Assembly (NCBI GenBank): GCA_029884455.1
Contig: JAOUHU010000007.1
Coordinates: forward strand, 1-64,000
Direction of reading: 5' to 3'
Length of the DNA: 64,000 bases
Origin: Gammaproteobacteria bacterium
Lineage (GTDB): Bacteria > Pseudomonadota > Gammaproteobacteria > Steroidobacterales > Woeseiaceae
Below, one piece after another: positions 54,043 through 62,008 of this stretch. The translations under genes were made by a program, and so were the position numbers. Under the pieces are notes generated by a model. That model worked only from the letters and a program-made list of their open reading frames with translations, had not been told where the DNA came from and did no database searches. Position 1 is the stretch's first letter. The number at the start of each line of letters is the position of its first letter.

Positions 54043-54048
54043 TATAAT
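54043..54048 (+). promoter_or_regulatory. -10 element for the mevalonate operon
   Basis: A consensus TATAAT lies 32 bases before the mvaD ATG, in the divergent region with ispA. No good -35 lies at 16-18 bases; TTGCGC occurs 13 and 23 bases away. GTCACTGCCT is repeated directly at 54058 and 54071 just before the start. Confidence 0.4.
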
Positions 54049-54080
54049 TCGCGTCCCGTCACTGCCTGAAGTCACTGCCT

Positions 54081-55040
54081 ATGCGGGCATCTGCAATAGC
54101 CCAGCCAAATATTGCCGTCATCAAGTACTGGGGCAAACGCGACCTTGCACGTAATCTTCCCGCAGTGGGTTCGATTTCGGTCACCTTGTCGACGCTGTAT
54201 ACCGAGATGCAGGTCGAAATCGACACGGCGCTGGCCGGCGACGTGTTACTGGTCAATGCTGAGGAGAATCGCAGCATGCTGGCGCGCGTTTCCGACTGTG
54301 TCGACATTATTGCCGGCATTGATCGGCCTGCCGTGCGGGTCAGCAGCAAGAGTAATTTTCCGATTGCGGCCGGCATTGCCTCTTCCGCATCGGCTTTCGC
54401 TGCCCTTGTGGTTGCCGCCGCGGCCGCATTTGGCTTGTCGATACCGCGAAATCGCCTGGCTCAGCTGGCCGGCCGTGCGTCGGGATCCGCAGCACGATCC
54501 ATGCTCGGTGGTTTTGTCGAACTTGAAAACGACACGGACAATATCAGGGTTGGCAGCCTGTTGAGCGCCGCAGACTGGCCGCTTGAAATTCTGATTGCCA
54601 TTACGGCACCGGGCCCTAAACCGGTGAGTTCCGGCGACGCGATGGAAATCAGTCGCAGGACTTCGCCTTTTTACGACCTCTGGATTGAACAACAGGCAGC
54701 CGACCTTGCCGAGGCGCGAGCCGCGATCCGGCAACGTGACTTGCAGCGCCTCGGCGCAATTGCCGAACACAATTGCCTGAAAATGCACTCTGTCATGTGG
54801 GGCTCCAGGCCACCGATGATTTACTGGAACAGCGCAACCATCGCCTGCATGCAGACGATACGTGAACTGCAGGCAAGGGGAGTTGCAGTGTTTTTCACGA
54901 TTGATGCCGGGCCGCAGCTCAAGGCGATTTGCGCGGCGGCCGACGTGATGACCGTGCGCACCGCGCTGTTGGCGACGGACGGTGTCTTGGAGCTAATGCA
55001 AAGTGGTATCGGTGAAGGTGCGCGGCTGGTGAGCGCGTGA
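54081..55040 (+). CDS. mvaD: Diphosphomevalonate decarboxylase
   Basis: A 319-residue GHMP-superfamily enzyme. It has N-I-A-V-I-K-Y-W-G-K-R-D at the N-terminus, S-N-F-P-I-A-A-G-I-A-S-S-A-S as phosphate loop, A-S-G-S-A-A-R-S in the position of the family S-G-S-A-C-R-S (Ala replaces Cys), and I-D-A-G-P in the place of the catalytic F-D-A-G-P-N. Asn to Gln after the Pro is a small departure. It makes isopentenyl diphosphate from mevalonate diphosphate. It is the first gene of the operon, seven bases before the phosphomevalonate kinase gene. Confidence 0.93.
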   Translation: MRASAIAQPNIAVIKYWGKRDLARNLPAVGSISVTLSTLYTEMQVEIDTALAGDVLLVNAEENRSMLARVSDCVDIIAGIDRPAVRVSSKSNFPIAAGIASSASAFAALVVAAAAAFGLSIPRNRLAQLAGRASGSAARSMLGGFVELENDTDNIRVGSLLSAADWPLEILIAITAPGPKPVSSGDAMEISRRTSPFYDLWIEQQAADLAEARAAIRQRDLQRLGAIAEHNCLKMHSVMWGSRPPMIYWNSATIACMQTIRELQARGVAVFFTIDAGPQLKAICAAADVMTVRTALLATDGVLELMQSGIGEGARLVSA

Positions 55041-55047
55041 CGGCCGC

Positions 55048-56043
55048 ATGAACAGCATCCAGACCAGCGCACCGGGTAAGGTCTTTATTGCGGGTGAGTA
55101 CGCAGTGCTCGACGGCGCGCCGGCGATTTGCATGGCGGTGGATTGCCGCGCGTACGTATCCATTGCCGAAAGCGACCAGCCCTTCCACAGTGTAATTGCG
55201 CCAGGCCGCTTGCAAACGCCGGGCCGCTTCTACGCCAATTCTCGCGGCCTCGAATGGCTACAGGGCGAAGCCGATTACCCGCTGCTGACGGCCGTCTGGG
55301 AAGAACTTGCGGCAACACCGCGGCAATATTTGTCCATCGTCCTGGATAGCAACGAGTTCGCGGATGCGAGGACCGGGGTCAAGTACGGCGTCGGTTCCAG
55401 TGCTGCATTGACAGTCGCACTGGCGGCGGCACTATGCGCGGCCCTGGGCAGAGACCAGCGGGTTGATGGTATCGCCCGCGATGCTCATCGGAAATTACAG
55501 AATGGTGCCGGCAGCGGCGCCGATATCGCCTGCAGCCTGCATGGCGGCGTCATCGCTTACCGCATCAACGAGAGCGCGCCAACGGCATTGCAGTGGCCGA
55601 CAGATCTGCACTATGCACTGCTCTGGAGCGGGGTCAGTGCCAATACGACTGCGCAACTGACGCGGCTGGCAGCCACTGCAGCCGGATCGACACGTGCAGG
55701 ACTATGTGCGGCTGCCAGCAAAGTTGCGGCCACCTGGCCTGGCGGCCAAAGCACCGACATTATTGCAGCATTGCATGAATACGCCGCCGCGTTGCGGCGT
55801 TTCGATGACGAGCATGCGCTGGGCATCCACGATGCTGGCCACGCCGGGTTGGCCGAGGCCGCAGAATCGTGCGGTGTAGTTTATAAACCCTGTGGCGCTG
55901 GCTGTGGTGACCTGGGCATCGTCATGGCGAGTGATCGCGCTGCAGTCGATACCTTTGCATCACGCGCCCAGGCACATGGCTTCACGCGAGTACGCATGTC
56001 AGTCGACATGAGCGGTTTGCGGCGCGACGGTGTGCGACCGTGA
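55048..56043 (+). CDS. Phosphomevalonate kinase
   Basis: A 331-residue GHMP kinase. The N-terminus S-A-P-G-K-V-F-I-A-G-E-Y-A-V-L is characteristic of phosphomevalonate kinase, followed by K-Y-G-V-G-S-S-A-A as phosphate loop and a C-terminal C-G-A-G-C-G-D-L-G-I. It converts phosphomevalonate to diphosphomevalonate, the substrate of MvaD. Its stop overlaps the next start as GTGA. Confidence 0.92.
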   Translation: MNSIQTSAPGKVFIAGEYAVLDGAPAICMAVDCRAYVSIAESDQPFHSVIAPGRLQTPGRFYANSRGLEWLQGEADYPLLTAVWEELAATPRQYLSIVLDSNEFADARTGVKYGVGSSAALTVALAAALCAALGRDQRVDGIARDAHRKLQNGAGSGADIACSLHGGVIAYRINESAPTALQWPTDLHYALLWSGVSANTTAQLTRLAATAAGSTRAGLCAAASKVAATWPGGQSTDIIAALHEYAAALRRFDDEHALGIHDAGHAGLAEAAESCGVVYKPCGAGCGDLGIVMASDRAAVDTFASRAQAHGFTRVRMSVDMSGLRRDGVRP

Positions 56044-58106
56044 AAGATTCACGCATCGGTGGCCTGCACAAACTGAGCATCGGTGAAAGAATCGATTTGC
56101 TCGAGCAGGGTGGCTGGCTGTCGGCAGCTGACGCGCAGGCGCTAAGGAGTGGGCAGCACGTGTTGCGACCGTCTGCCGCAAATCGGATGGTCGAGAATGC
56201 GCTGGCGAGCTTCGGGCTGCCACTTGCAATTGCACCCAACTTCGTCGTTAACGGCCGTGCTTATATGGTACCGATGGCGATCGAAGAGCCCTCGGTTGTT
56301 GCCGGCCTCAGCGCCGCCGCCAAGCTGGCCTTGCCGGACGGTTTCGTGGTGCGGTCTGAAGCTGCCTTGCTGGCAGGGCAGATTCACATTACCGGTATCG
56401 CCGATTGCGCCGCTGCGATCACTGCGTTGCAGCAACGACGTACGGAGATCATTGCGCTTGCTGATGCGGTACATCCCGGCTTGGGGCGGCACGGCGGCGG
56501 GGCGCGCGATATCGAAGTTCGCACTCTGAACCTGCCGCATGGCGAGACTGTTGTCGCTTTGCATATCCTGGTTGCGACCGGTGATGCGATGGGCGCCAAT
56601 ATTGTGAATTCGATTTGCGAATCGCTGGCACCACATGTAGCCGCGATTTGTGGCGGCGAGGCTGCCTTGCGAATTTTGTCGAACCTGGCAGACCGTTCGC
56701 TGGTGATCGCAAAAGTTTGCTATCGGCTTGCAGCCCTGGCGATGCCAGCATTTGCTGCCGAACTGGTGCGCGACCGAATCATTATGGCCAGCGCTATCGC
56801 ATGCGCTGATCCGTATCGCGCTGCAACCCACAACAAGGGGATCATGAATGGTATCGATGCAGTCGCTGTTGCGACCGGCAATGACTGGCGAGCGATCGAA
56901 GCAGGCGCGCATGCTTTCGCATCCTTGTCCGGGAATTATCGGCCGCTGGCAGTCTGGAATGCAGCGGCCAACGGCGATTTGTGCGGCGAACTACGCATGC
57001 CGTTGCGTGCTGCGATTGCAGGCGGTACAGCAGTGGTTAATCCGGCGGCGATGCTGGCGATGCGCGTGAGCGGGGTCAGTACGGCACAGGAACTGAACGA
57101 GCTGATGGCGGCGGTCGGCCTGGCGCAGAATTTTGCCGCGCTCAAAGCGCTTGCAACGAGTGGCATCCAGCATGGCCACATGAAATTGCACGCTCGGCAC
57201 AAGGCGCGGACTGAGGAAGAAGTTGTGCCGCTTTCGAGCCCGCAGGGCAGCGCTGCGGGCAAGGTGATCGTTCTTGGCGAGCATGCCGTTGTGTACGGCA
57301 AGCGCGCGCTGGCGTTACCGATCCCGCATGCGGTCACTGCGAGGCTTACTGCCGCGAACCAGGACCTGGACCCGTTCTGTCGAGCGATATTGCAGCTGGT
57401 GCGCACTGAACTGGCGCTGGATGGCGAGCAGTTTGGCGTCGATGTACGCTGCAAATTGCCCGTCGGAATGGGGCTTGGCTCCTCGGCCGCGGTGGCTGTC
57501 GCGATCATCCGGGCTATCAATACGGTACATGGTCTCGGTCTGGATGACGCCCGCGTAAACAGCCTGGCCCTGAGTTGTGAAAAACTTGCGCACGGTACGC
57601 CGTCCGGCATCGACAATACGATCGCGACTTTCGCTGTGCCGATGCTGTTCAATAATGCCCATGGCCTGCGATTCGACGTATTGCAGCTCAGCGAACCACC
57701 ACCAATGGTAGTTGCATTCAGTGGCCAGCCAGGCATGACGCAGGTGCAGGTCGGCGCCGTGCGTGCGCGCCGCGAAAAACAGGCAAAACACTATGCGGCT
57801 ATTTTCGACGCTATGGATGAACTCAGCGTAGCAGGCGCCGCGGCGCTGCAGCGCGCGGATTACGCTGAGCTTGGCGCATTGATGAATATCTGCCATGGTC
57901 TGCTGAATGCAATCGAGGTATCGACACCGGAGATCGAGCACCTGGTCGACATCGCAAGGTCAGCTGGCGCTGCTGGCGCAAAACTGACCGGCGCGGGCGG
58001 CGGCGGTGCGGTACTAATATTGTGTCCGGGTGTGGAAAATAAGGTTAGCGAAGTTTTGACGGCTGCGGGAATAAGGTCGCTGCCGTTGGCGAGCAAGGGA
58101 GTCTGA
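56040..58106 (+). CDS. Fusion of class II HMG-CoA reductase and mevalonate kinase
   Basis: A 688-residue two-enzyme chain starting at GTG. Residues 1-400 are HMG-CoA reductase of class II: E-E-P-S-V-V-A-G with catalytic Glu83, D-A-M-G-A-N at 182-187, H-N-K-G with Lys266, Asp282, and the histidine in G-H-M-K-L-H-A-R (His380). From about 405 the sequence is a mevalonate kinase, with G-E-H-A-V-V-Y-G at 413-420, G-L-G-S-S-A-A at 478-484, G-T-P-S-G-I-D-N at 519-526 and G-A-G-G-G-G at 651-656. The reading frame is continuous without a linker of note. The two successive reactions, HMG-CoA to mevalonate to phosphomevalonate, would take place on one protein. Both active sites look intact. Confidence 0.94.
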   Translation: MKDSRIGGLHKLSIGERIDLLEQGGWLSAADAQALRSGQHVLRPSAANRMVENALASFGLPLAIAPNFVVNGRAYMVPMAIEEPSVVAGLSAAAKLALPDGFVVRSEAALLAGQIHITGIADCAAAITALQQRRTEIIALADAVHPGLGRHGGGARDIEVRTLNLPHGETVVALHILVATGDAMGANIVNSICESLAPHVAAICGGEAALRILSNLADRSLVIAKVCYRLAALAMPAFAAELVRDRIIMASAIACADPYRAATHNKGIMNGIDAVAVATGNDWRAIEAGAHAFASLSGNYRPLAVWNAAANGDLCGELRMPLRAAIAGGTAVVNPAAMLAMRVSGVSTAQELNELMAAVGLAQNFAALKALATSGIQHGHMKLHARHKARTEEEVVPLSSPQGSAAGKVIVLGEHAVVYGKRALALPIPHAVTARLTAANQDLDPFCRAILQLVRTELALDGEQFGVDVRCKLPVGMGLGSSAAVAVAIIRAINTVHGLGLDDARVNSLALSCEKLAHGTPSGIDNTIATFAVPMLFNNAHGLRFDVLQLSEPPPMVVAFSGQPGMTQVQVGAVRARREKQAKHYAAIFDAMDELSVAGAAALQRADYAELGALMNICHGLLNAIEVSTPEIEHLVDIARSAGAAGAKLTGAGGGGAVLILCPGVENKVSEVLTAAGIRSLPLASKGV

Positions 58107-58682
58107 GTGGAAAATGCAAATCGTGTAGTGTCGTCGGAGGCGGAGCAACTGGTTCTCGTCGATGCGGATGACAGGGAGACCGGGTTCCTGTCCAAGGCCG
58201 AATGCCATGACGGCGCGGGGCTGTTGCATCGTGCCTTTTCTGTATTCCTGTTCAACGCCGATGGTGAGTTGTTATTGCAGCAACGTAGCGTCTCGAAGCG
58301 TCTATGGCCGGGATTCTGGTCGAACAGCTGTTGCAGTCATCCGCGACGTGGCGAATCGATGCAACTAGCGACAAGCCGCCGTCTGCAGGACGAGCTCAAT
58401 ATCAGATCGACACTCGAGTTTGTCTACAAGTTCAGTTACCAGGCTGAATTCAGTGATCTCGGCTCCGAGCACGAGTTGTGTCACGTATACCTTGGCAGGA
58501 TGAATACACCAGCCACCGCAAACCGGCATGAAATTGCGGCGCTGCGCTACCTGGCTGCCGATGTGCTTACGCACGAGCTTGGGCAAACGCCGCAAATATA
58601 TACGCCCTGGTTGCAGATGGAATGGCGGCAGCTCATCAGCGAGCACCGTGACGTGCTGTCACGTTATGCTGAATTGTCGTAA
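58107..58682 (+). CDS. idi: Isopentenyl-diphosphate delta-isomerase, type 1
   Basis: A 191-residue Nudix-fold enzyme starting at GTG immediately after the previous stop, with AAGGGA upstream. It has the active-site cysteine in N-S-C-C-S-H-P-R-R-G-E, and H-R-A-F-S-V-F and S-E-H-E-L-C-H-V-Y around the second catalytic Glu. It interconverts IPP and DMAPP; organisms using the mevalonate route need it. It converges on the HMG-CoA synthase gene with seven bases between. Confidence 0.95.
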   Translation: MENANRVVSSEAEQLVLVDADDRETGFLSKAECHDGAGLLHRAFSVFLFNADGELLLQQRSVSKRLWPGFWSNSCCSHPRRGESMQLATSRRLQDELNIRSTLEFVYKFSYQAEFSDLGSEHELCHVYLGRMNTPATANRHEIAALRYLAADVLTHELGQTPQIYTPWLQMEWRQLISEHRDVLSRYAELS

Positions 58683-58689
58683 AGCAGCG

Positions 58690-60174
58690 CTAACCGACGT
58701 AGCGGTAGTATTCGATGCCAAGATCACTGAAGTGGCGCTCGACAGCCATGCCGACATGATCAACGATGAACTCGTTCTTCGGCAGGTAGTGCAGTCCCTG
58801 TGGCAATCTGCCGTCATGTAGCGCTGAGTACTGTTCGAAACTCAGGTCCACAGCGTGGTTCATGATCTCGCCGAAGCCAATCGCGCTGGTTGCATCGCGC
58901 CAGCGCTCGGCAACGAAAAACGGAATTACTTCGGCCGCGTCACCACTGCCGTATCCCAGGGTGAGCACTTCCTGGCCGGGTTGCAGGATATTTTCATCCA
59001 GCGCCTGCTCGAAGCCGGCGGCCAGCCATGCGGGCAGGGCCGCAGTGTAAAGGTTTCCAAGGTCGAGCATCGTGTCGCTGCCCAGCGCCAGCTTGTCAAG
59101 AATCTCGGCGCGATAATGCCGTGATGCGCGGAATACACGCAACGCTGCCATGGTCAGCGGATAGATTTCATATTCCAGCCTTTCCGGCGACGCGAGTGTG
59201 GATACTTTGGGCTGACTCATCATCTCGGTGCGCAACCGCTCCGGCTCGACGCCTGCTTCATAACAGTACGATGCAAGTTCAGCGCGGTCTTCGGCGCTTC
59301 CCTGGCTAAGCGCGAACAGGTAGGCGACGGCCCAGCCGGTCTCCGGCATACGCCGATAGGGACGATGCATGAAGACAGTGCGCAACGAGCGCAGGTAGTC
59401 GATCGGAACCAGCTTGCGCTTGCGGTACATGTCGTTCAGCGCCTGCAGCGTCTCGTCGATGTAACAGGTCGTCGAGTACTTGCCGTTAAATATCGGGAAG
59501 TCCTGCACCTGGTGGGTTTCCGACCGGTCCTGGCCGCAGAAGCGCAACATCGGCTTGCGAAAATCCATCACGCGGTAATCGGATGCCGAGCCCGAGCCAG
59601 GCAAGTCGACCATGACCAGAGCCGGGTCTTCCTCAATCAACATCGCCACAGCACCGGCACCTTGTGTAGGTTCGCCGCTGCTGCCACGCGCATATTCAGC
59701 AATATCGGCACAGACGACTATCGCCTGCCCGCCGGCACCATCCAGTGCGAGATGGCGAATCGCACCCTTCATGGCGTAAACGCCGCCGAGACAGGCATGC
59801 TTGAATTCGGGAACCTCGCAACTCCTGGCGATAGGCGGTTTGCCGCGCGCATCCAGTGCCTGGTCAACCATGCCTTTGACAATGATGGCGCCGGCCGAGT
59901 TATCGGTACTTGATTCCGTGCCCAGGCCGAGAAACTTTATGCGCGTCGGATCGACGTCGTATTGGTCTATGAGGCGCATCACCGCAGTTGCGGCCATGGT
60001 GTACACACTGTGCTCCGGTCCGCGCACCCTGAAGCTACGCCCTACGACTTCGCGGACCTTAGGCCACTGGTCGCCGGTCCATGCGCACCAATCCTCCAGC
60101 CAGACGCGATACGGCGGCACATATGCGGCGAGGCCGCTGATACCGATGCGTTTGCTGGGAAAGCTTGGATTCAT
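58690..60174 (-). CDS. Hydroxymethylglutaryl-CoA synthase
   Basis: A 494-residue thiolase-fold enzyme. The catalytic cysteine is Cys128 in F-K-H-A-C-L-G-G-V-Y, with G-T-E-S-S-T-D-N-S near 85-93 (general base Glu87) and F-N-G-K-Y-S in the middle. It condenses acetyl-CoA and acetoacetyl-CoA, the first committed step of the mevalonate pathway. It is longer than typical bacterial HMGS (about 390), with extra sequence in the C-terminal half. It is on the opposite strand from the other pathway genes, so it has separate control. Acetoacetyl-CoA thiolase is not in the window. Confidence 0.93.
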   Translation of the reverse strand: MNPSFPSKRIGISGLAAYVPPYRVWLEDWCAWTGDQWPKVREVVGRSFRVRGPEHSVYTMAATAVMRLIDQYDVDPTRIKFLGLGTESSTDNSAGAIIVKGMVDQALDARGKPPIARSCEVPEFKHACLGGVYAMKGAIRHLALDGAGGQAIVVCADIAEYARGSSGEPTQGAGAVAMLIEEDPALVMVDLPGSGSASDYRVMDFRKPMLRFCGQDRSETHQVQDFPIFNGKYSTTCYIDETLQALNDMYRKRKLVPIDYLRSLRTVFMHRPYRRMPETGWAVAYLFALSQGSAEDRAELASYCYEAGVEPERLRTEMMSQPKVSTLASPERLEYEIYPLTMAALRVFRASRHYRAEILDKLALGSDTMLDLGNLYTAALPAWLAAGFEQALDENILQPGQEVLTLGYGSGDAAEVIPFFVAERWRDATSAIGFGEIMNHAVDLSFEQYSALHDGRLPQGLHYLPKNEFIVDHVGMAVERHFSDLGIEYYRYVG

Positions 60175-60231
60175 AGGAGTTTGTTCCTTGGCCCGGCGAT
60201 TTTAGAGGTCCGGGCGGGCGGTAACAACTGG

Positions 60232-60714
60232 CTACTCGACAATGATAGTTATTACCGAAGAGGCGACAGGTGGCTCGTGTGGAATATGCAGGTGGTCGCC
60301 AAGCAACAACTGTAGCGTATGCTGCCCCGGGGCGAGGGTCAATTCGGCCGAGGTGCTGGCATCGCCGTAATGAATATGCTGATCATCCTTGGGAATCGGC
60401 AAGCCGAGGTCGGGCAAACCGGTATCCACAAGCAGGTGGTGATGACCGGAATTTTCGCCGGCGGTGCCCGCTGCGACAAGCTGCATGCCCTCGATGCCGA
60501 ACTCGACTCGCACCGGGCTGCTGACGGTGCTGCCATCGGTCGGTGCGATGAAGTAAACGCGTGCCCCGGCCGGCGCCGGGCTGCGCGGCATGACGGCCTG
60601 TACGGCACTCGTGTCGGTTGGTGTCGCGACAGGTTCTGGCGTCGGCCGATCGCTGCAGGCGCCAAGAACAAAGACCCCGGTGAGGCCGAGGCAGGCAAGC
60701 AATTGGATTTTCAT
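60232..60714 (-). CDS. DUF4399 lipoprotein
   Basis: A 160-residue protein from ATG 60714 (upstream open frame starts inside the neighbouring gene). The lipoprotein signal ends V-L-G-A-C. The DUF4399 domain shows G-H-H-H-L-L-V-D, H-I-H-Y-G and H-T-L-Q-L-L-L-G-D, many histidines spaced as in a possible metal site. Function of the family is not known. It lies between HMG-CoA synthase and the DUF3667 gene on the same strand. Confidence 0.88.
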   Translation of the reverse strand: MKIQLLACLGLTGVFVLGACSDRPTPEPVATPTDTSAVQAVMPRSPAPAGARVYFIAPTDGSTVSSPVRVEFGIEGMQLVAAGTAGENSGHHHLLVDTGLPDLGLPIPKDDQHIHYGDASTSAELTLAPGQHTLQLLLGDHLHIPHEPPVASSVITIIVE

Positions 60715-60736
60715 CAAAGGATCCTCAGATAATGGG

Positions 60737-62005
60737 TCAGATCGAGAATGCGGCAATCAGGAACGTGGTCGCTATTATGATCGAAAAACCAGTGGTGTAG
60801 GCGAAAGCCAGTGGCACGAACTTTAACAGTGTTACAAATCGACTTTGTCCGTAAACTCGGCGCATGGCAATGAAGACGTAGGACGGAATATACAACGAGG
60901 TCGCCACGACCGTTACCGTCGTGGCGATTTCTGTGACCTGCAAAGCTGTTGCCAGCCGCGTAAACAGTATTTCCAGCGTAAGCAGCAGAAACACGAACGA
61001 GTGAAAGTGCACGAAAAACAACAGGTGTTCGACGTAATAGCGGCGTGACAATGGGTATATCGCCTTCATAACCAAGGCCATCAGCGGCAATAGTACAATT
61101 AACGCGGCCGGCGTGTTATCGAGAACCTTGGCACTCAGGCTCTTGCCCTTGTCGGCTACGACCTGTTTGCACACCTGCTTCAGGCGCTCGACACTGAGTC
61201 TGCGTGCGAGAAAGTCAGGCAGTTCCTCAATGCCGTCTGCCTCAATATCGCAATCTTCCTCGATGGTTTCGTTGTTGCTGTCGCCAAACGAGACAACCAG
61301 GTCCTGGCCTTCTTTAGCTTCGGCCTCGGCAGCAGGTTCGGCCTCGACTGCCGGTTCAAAGAACAGGCCGAATTCCTCGCGCGGATCAAAGAACGCGACC
61401 ACGAAAAAGACTACGCTCATCACCAGGTACATGCGAAACGGCGGCATGAACCTCGCGCGCCGGCCCTGCAGGTAATCGCTTGTCAGGCGGCCGGGCTTCA
61501 GCAACAGCGGCGTAATGGTTTTCCAAAGCCGTGAATCGAGCTCGAACAGGTCACCGAACGCGTCGCTGATGAGTTCCCAGAGGCTGATCAGCCGGCTGCG
61601 CGAGCGTTGGCCACAATGGCCACAATACTGGCCGCGCAGGTGTGTTCCGCAGTTCAGGCAGTTTGGTGCATCACTGGGAGGAAAGTCGTGCGTCAAATCC
61701 TCGCGCAACACCCGCGCGCTGACGGTAGCCGAATTGGCACAGTGGCTGGCTATGAAACTCTCGATTGCTGTGCCGGAGTCAGCCAGAAAAGCATCCAGCG
61801 CCTCGTCACTGGCAAATCGGTATTCGCAAATACGGCCTGCGCGACCTTCGTCGTCATGCGCAATCGGAAATGTGGTGCACTGGGCCACGGCCGGCGCAAG
61901 TCGTGCCGCCTCGACATGAACGTGGAGCCACTGCTCGCAGACCGCAACATCGTTGCGGTCTACGAATAGTGTCACTTCATAGACGGGTCCCGGTGTTGTC
62001 GGCAT
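60737..62005 (-). CDS. DUF4286 / zinc-ribbon / DUF3667 membrane protein
   Basis: A 422-residue protein. Residues 1-100 look like DUF4286 (Y-E-V-T-L-F-V-D, A-F-L-A-D-S). A zinc ribbon C-L-N-C/C-G-H-C lies at 116-131, and R-R-A-R-F-M-P-P-F-R-M-Y-L at about 180 starts a DUF3667-type membrane domain with about five helices separated by an acidic loop (roughly 210-280). DUF4286 and DUF3667 are usually separate proteins. The function is unknown. It starts three bases after the fadE stop. Confidence 0.85.
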   Translation of the reverse strand: MPTTPGPVYEVTLFVDRNDVAVCEQWLHVHVEAARLAPAVAQCTTFPIAHDDEGRAGRICEYRFASDEALDAFLADSGTAIESFIASHCANSATVSARVLREDLTHDFPPSDAPNCLNCGTHLRGQYCGHCGQRSRSRLISLWELISDAFGDLFELDSRLWKTITPLLLKPGRLTSDYLQGRRARFMPPFRMYLVMSVVFFVVAFFDPREEFGLFFEPAVEAEPAAEAEAKEGQDLVVSFGDSNNETIEEDCDIEADGIEELPDFLARRLSVERLKQVCKQVVADKGKSLSAKVLDNTPAALIVLLPLMALVMKAIYPLSRRYYVEHLLFFVHFHSFVFLLLTLEILFTRLATALQVTEIATTVTVVATSLYIPSYVFIAMRRVYGQSRFVTLLKFVPLAFAYTTGFSIIIATTFLIAAFSI

Positions 62006-62008
62006 TTT

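Noticed and set aside
54058-54080. Direct repeat GTCACTGCCT before mvaD
   Set aside because: Ten bases copied once within 13 bases, just upstream of the start; more likely a small tandem duplication than a binding site.
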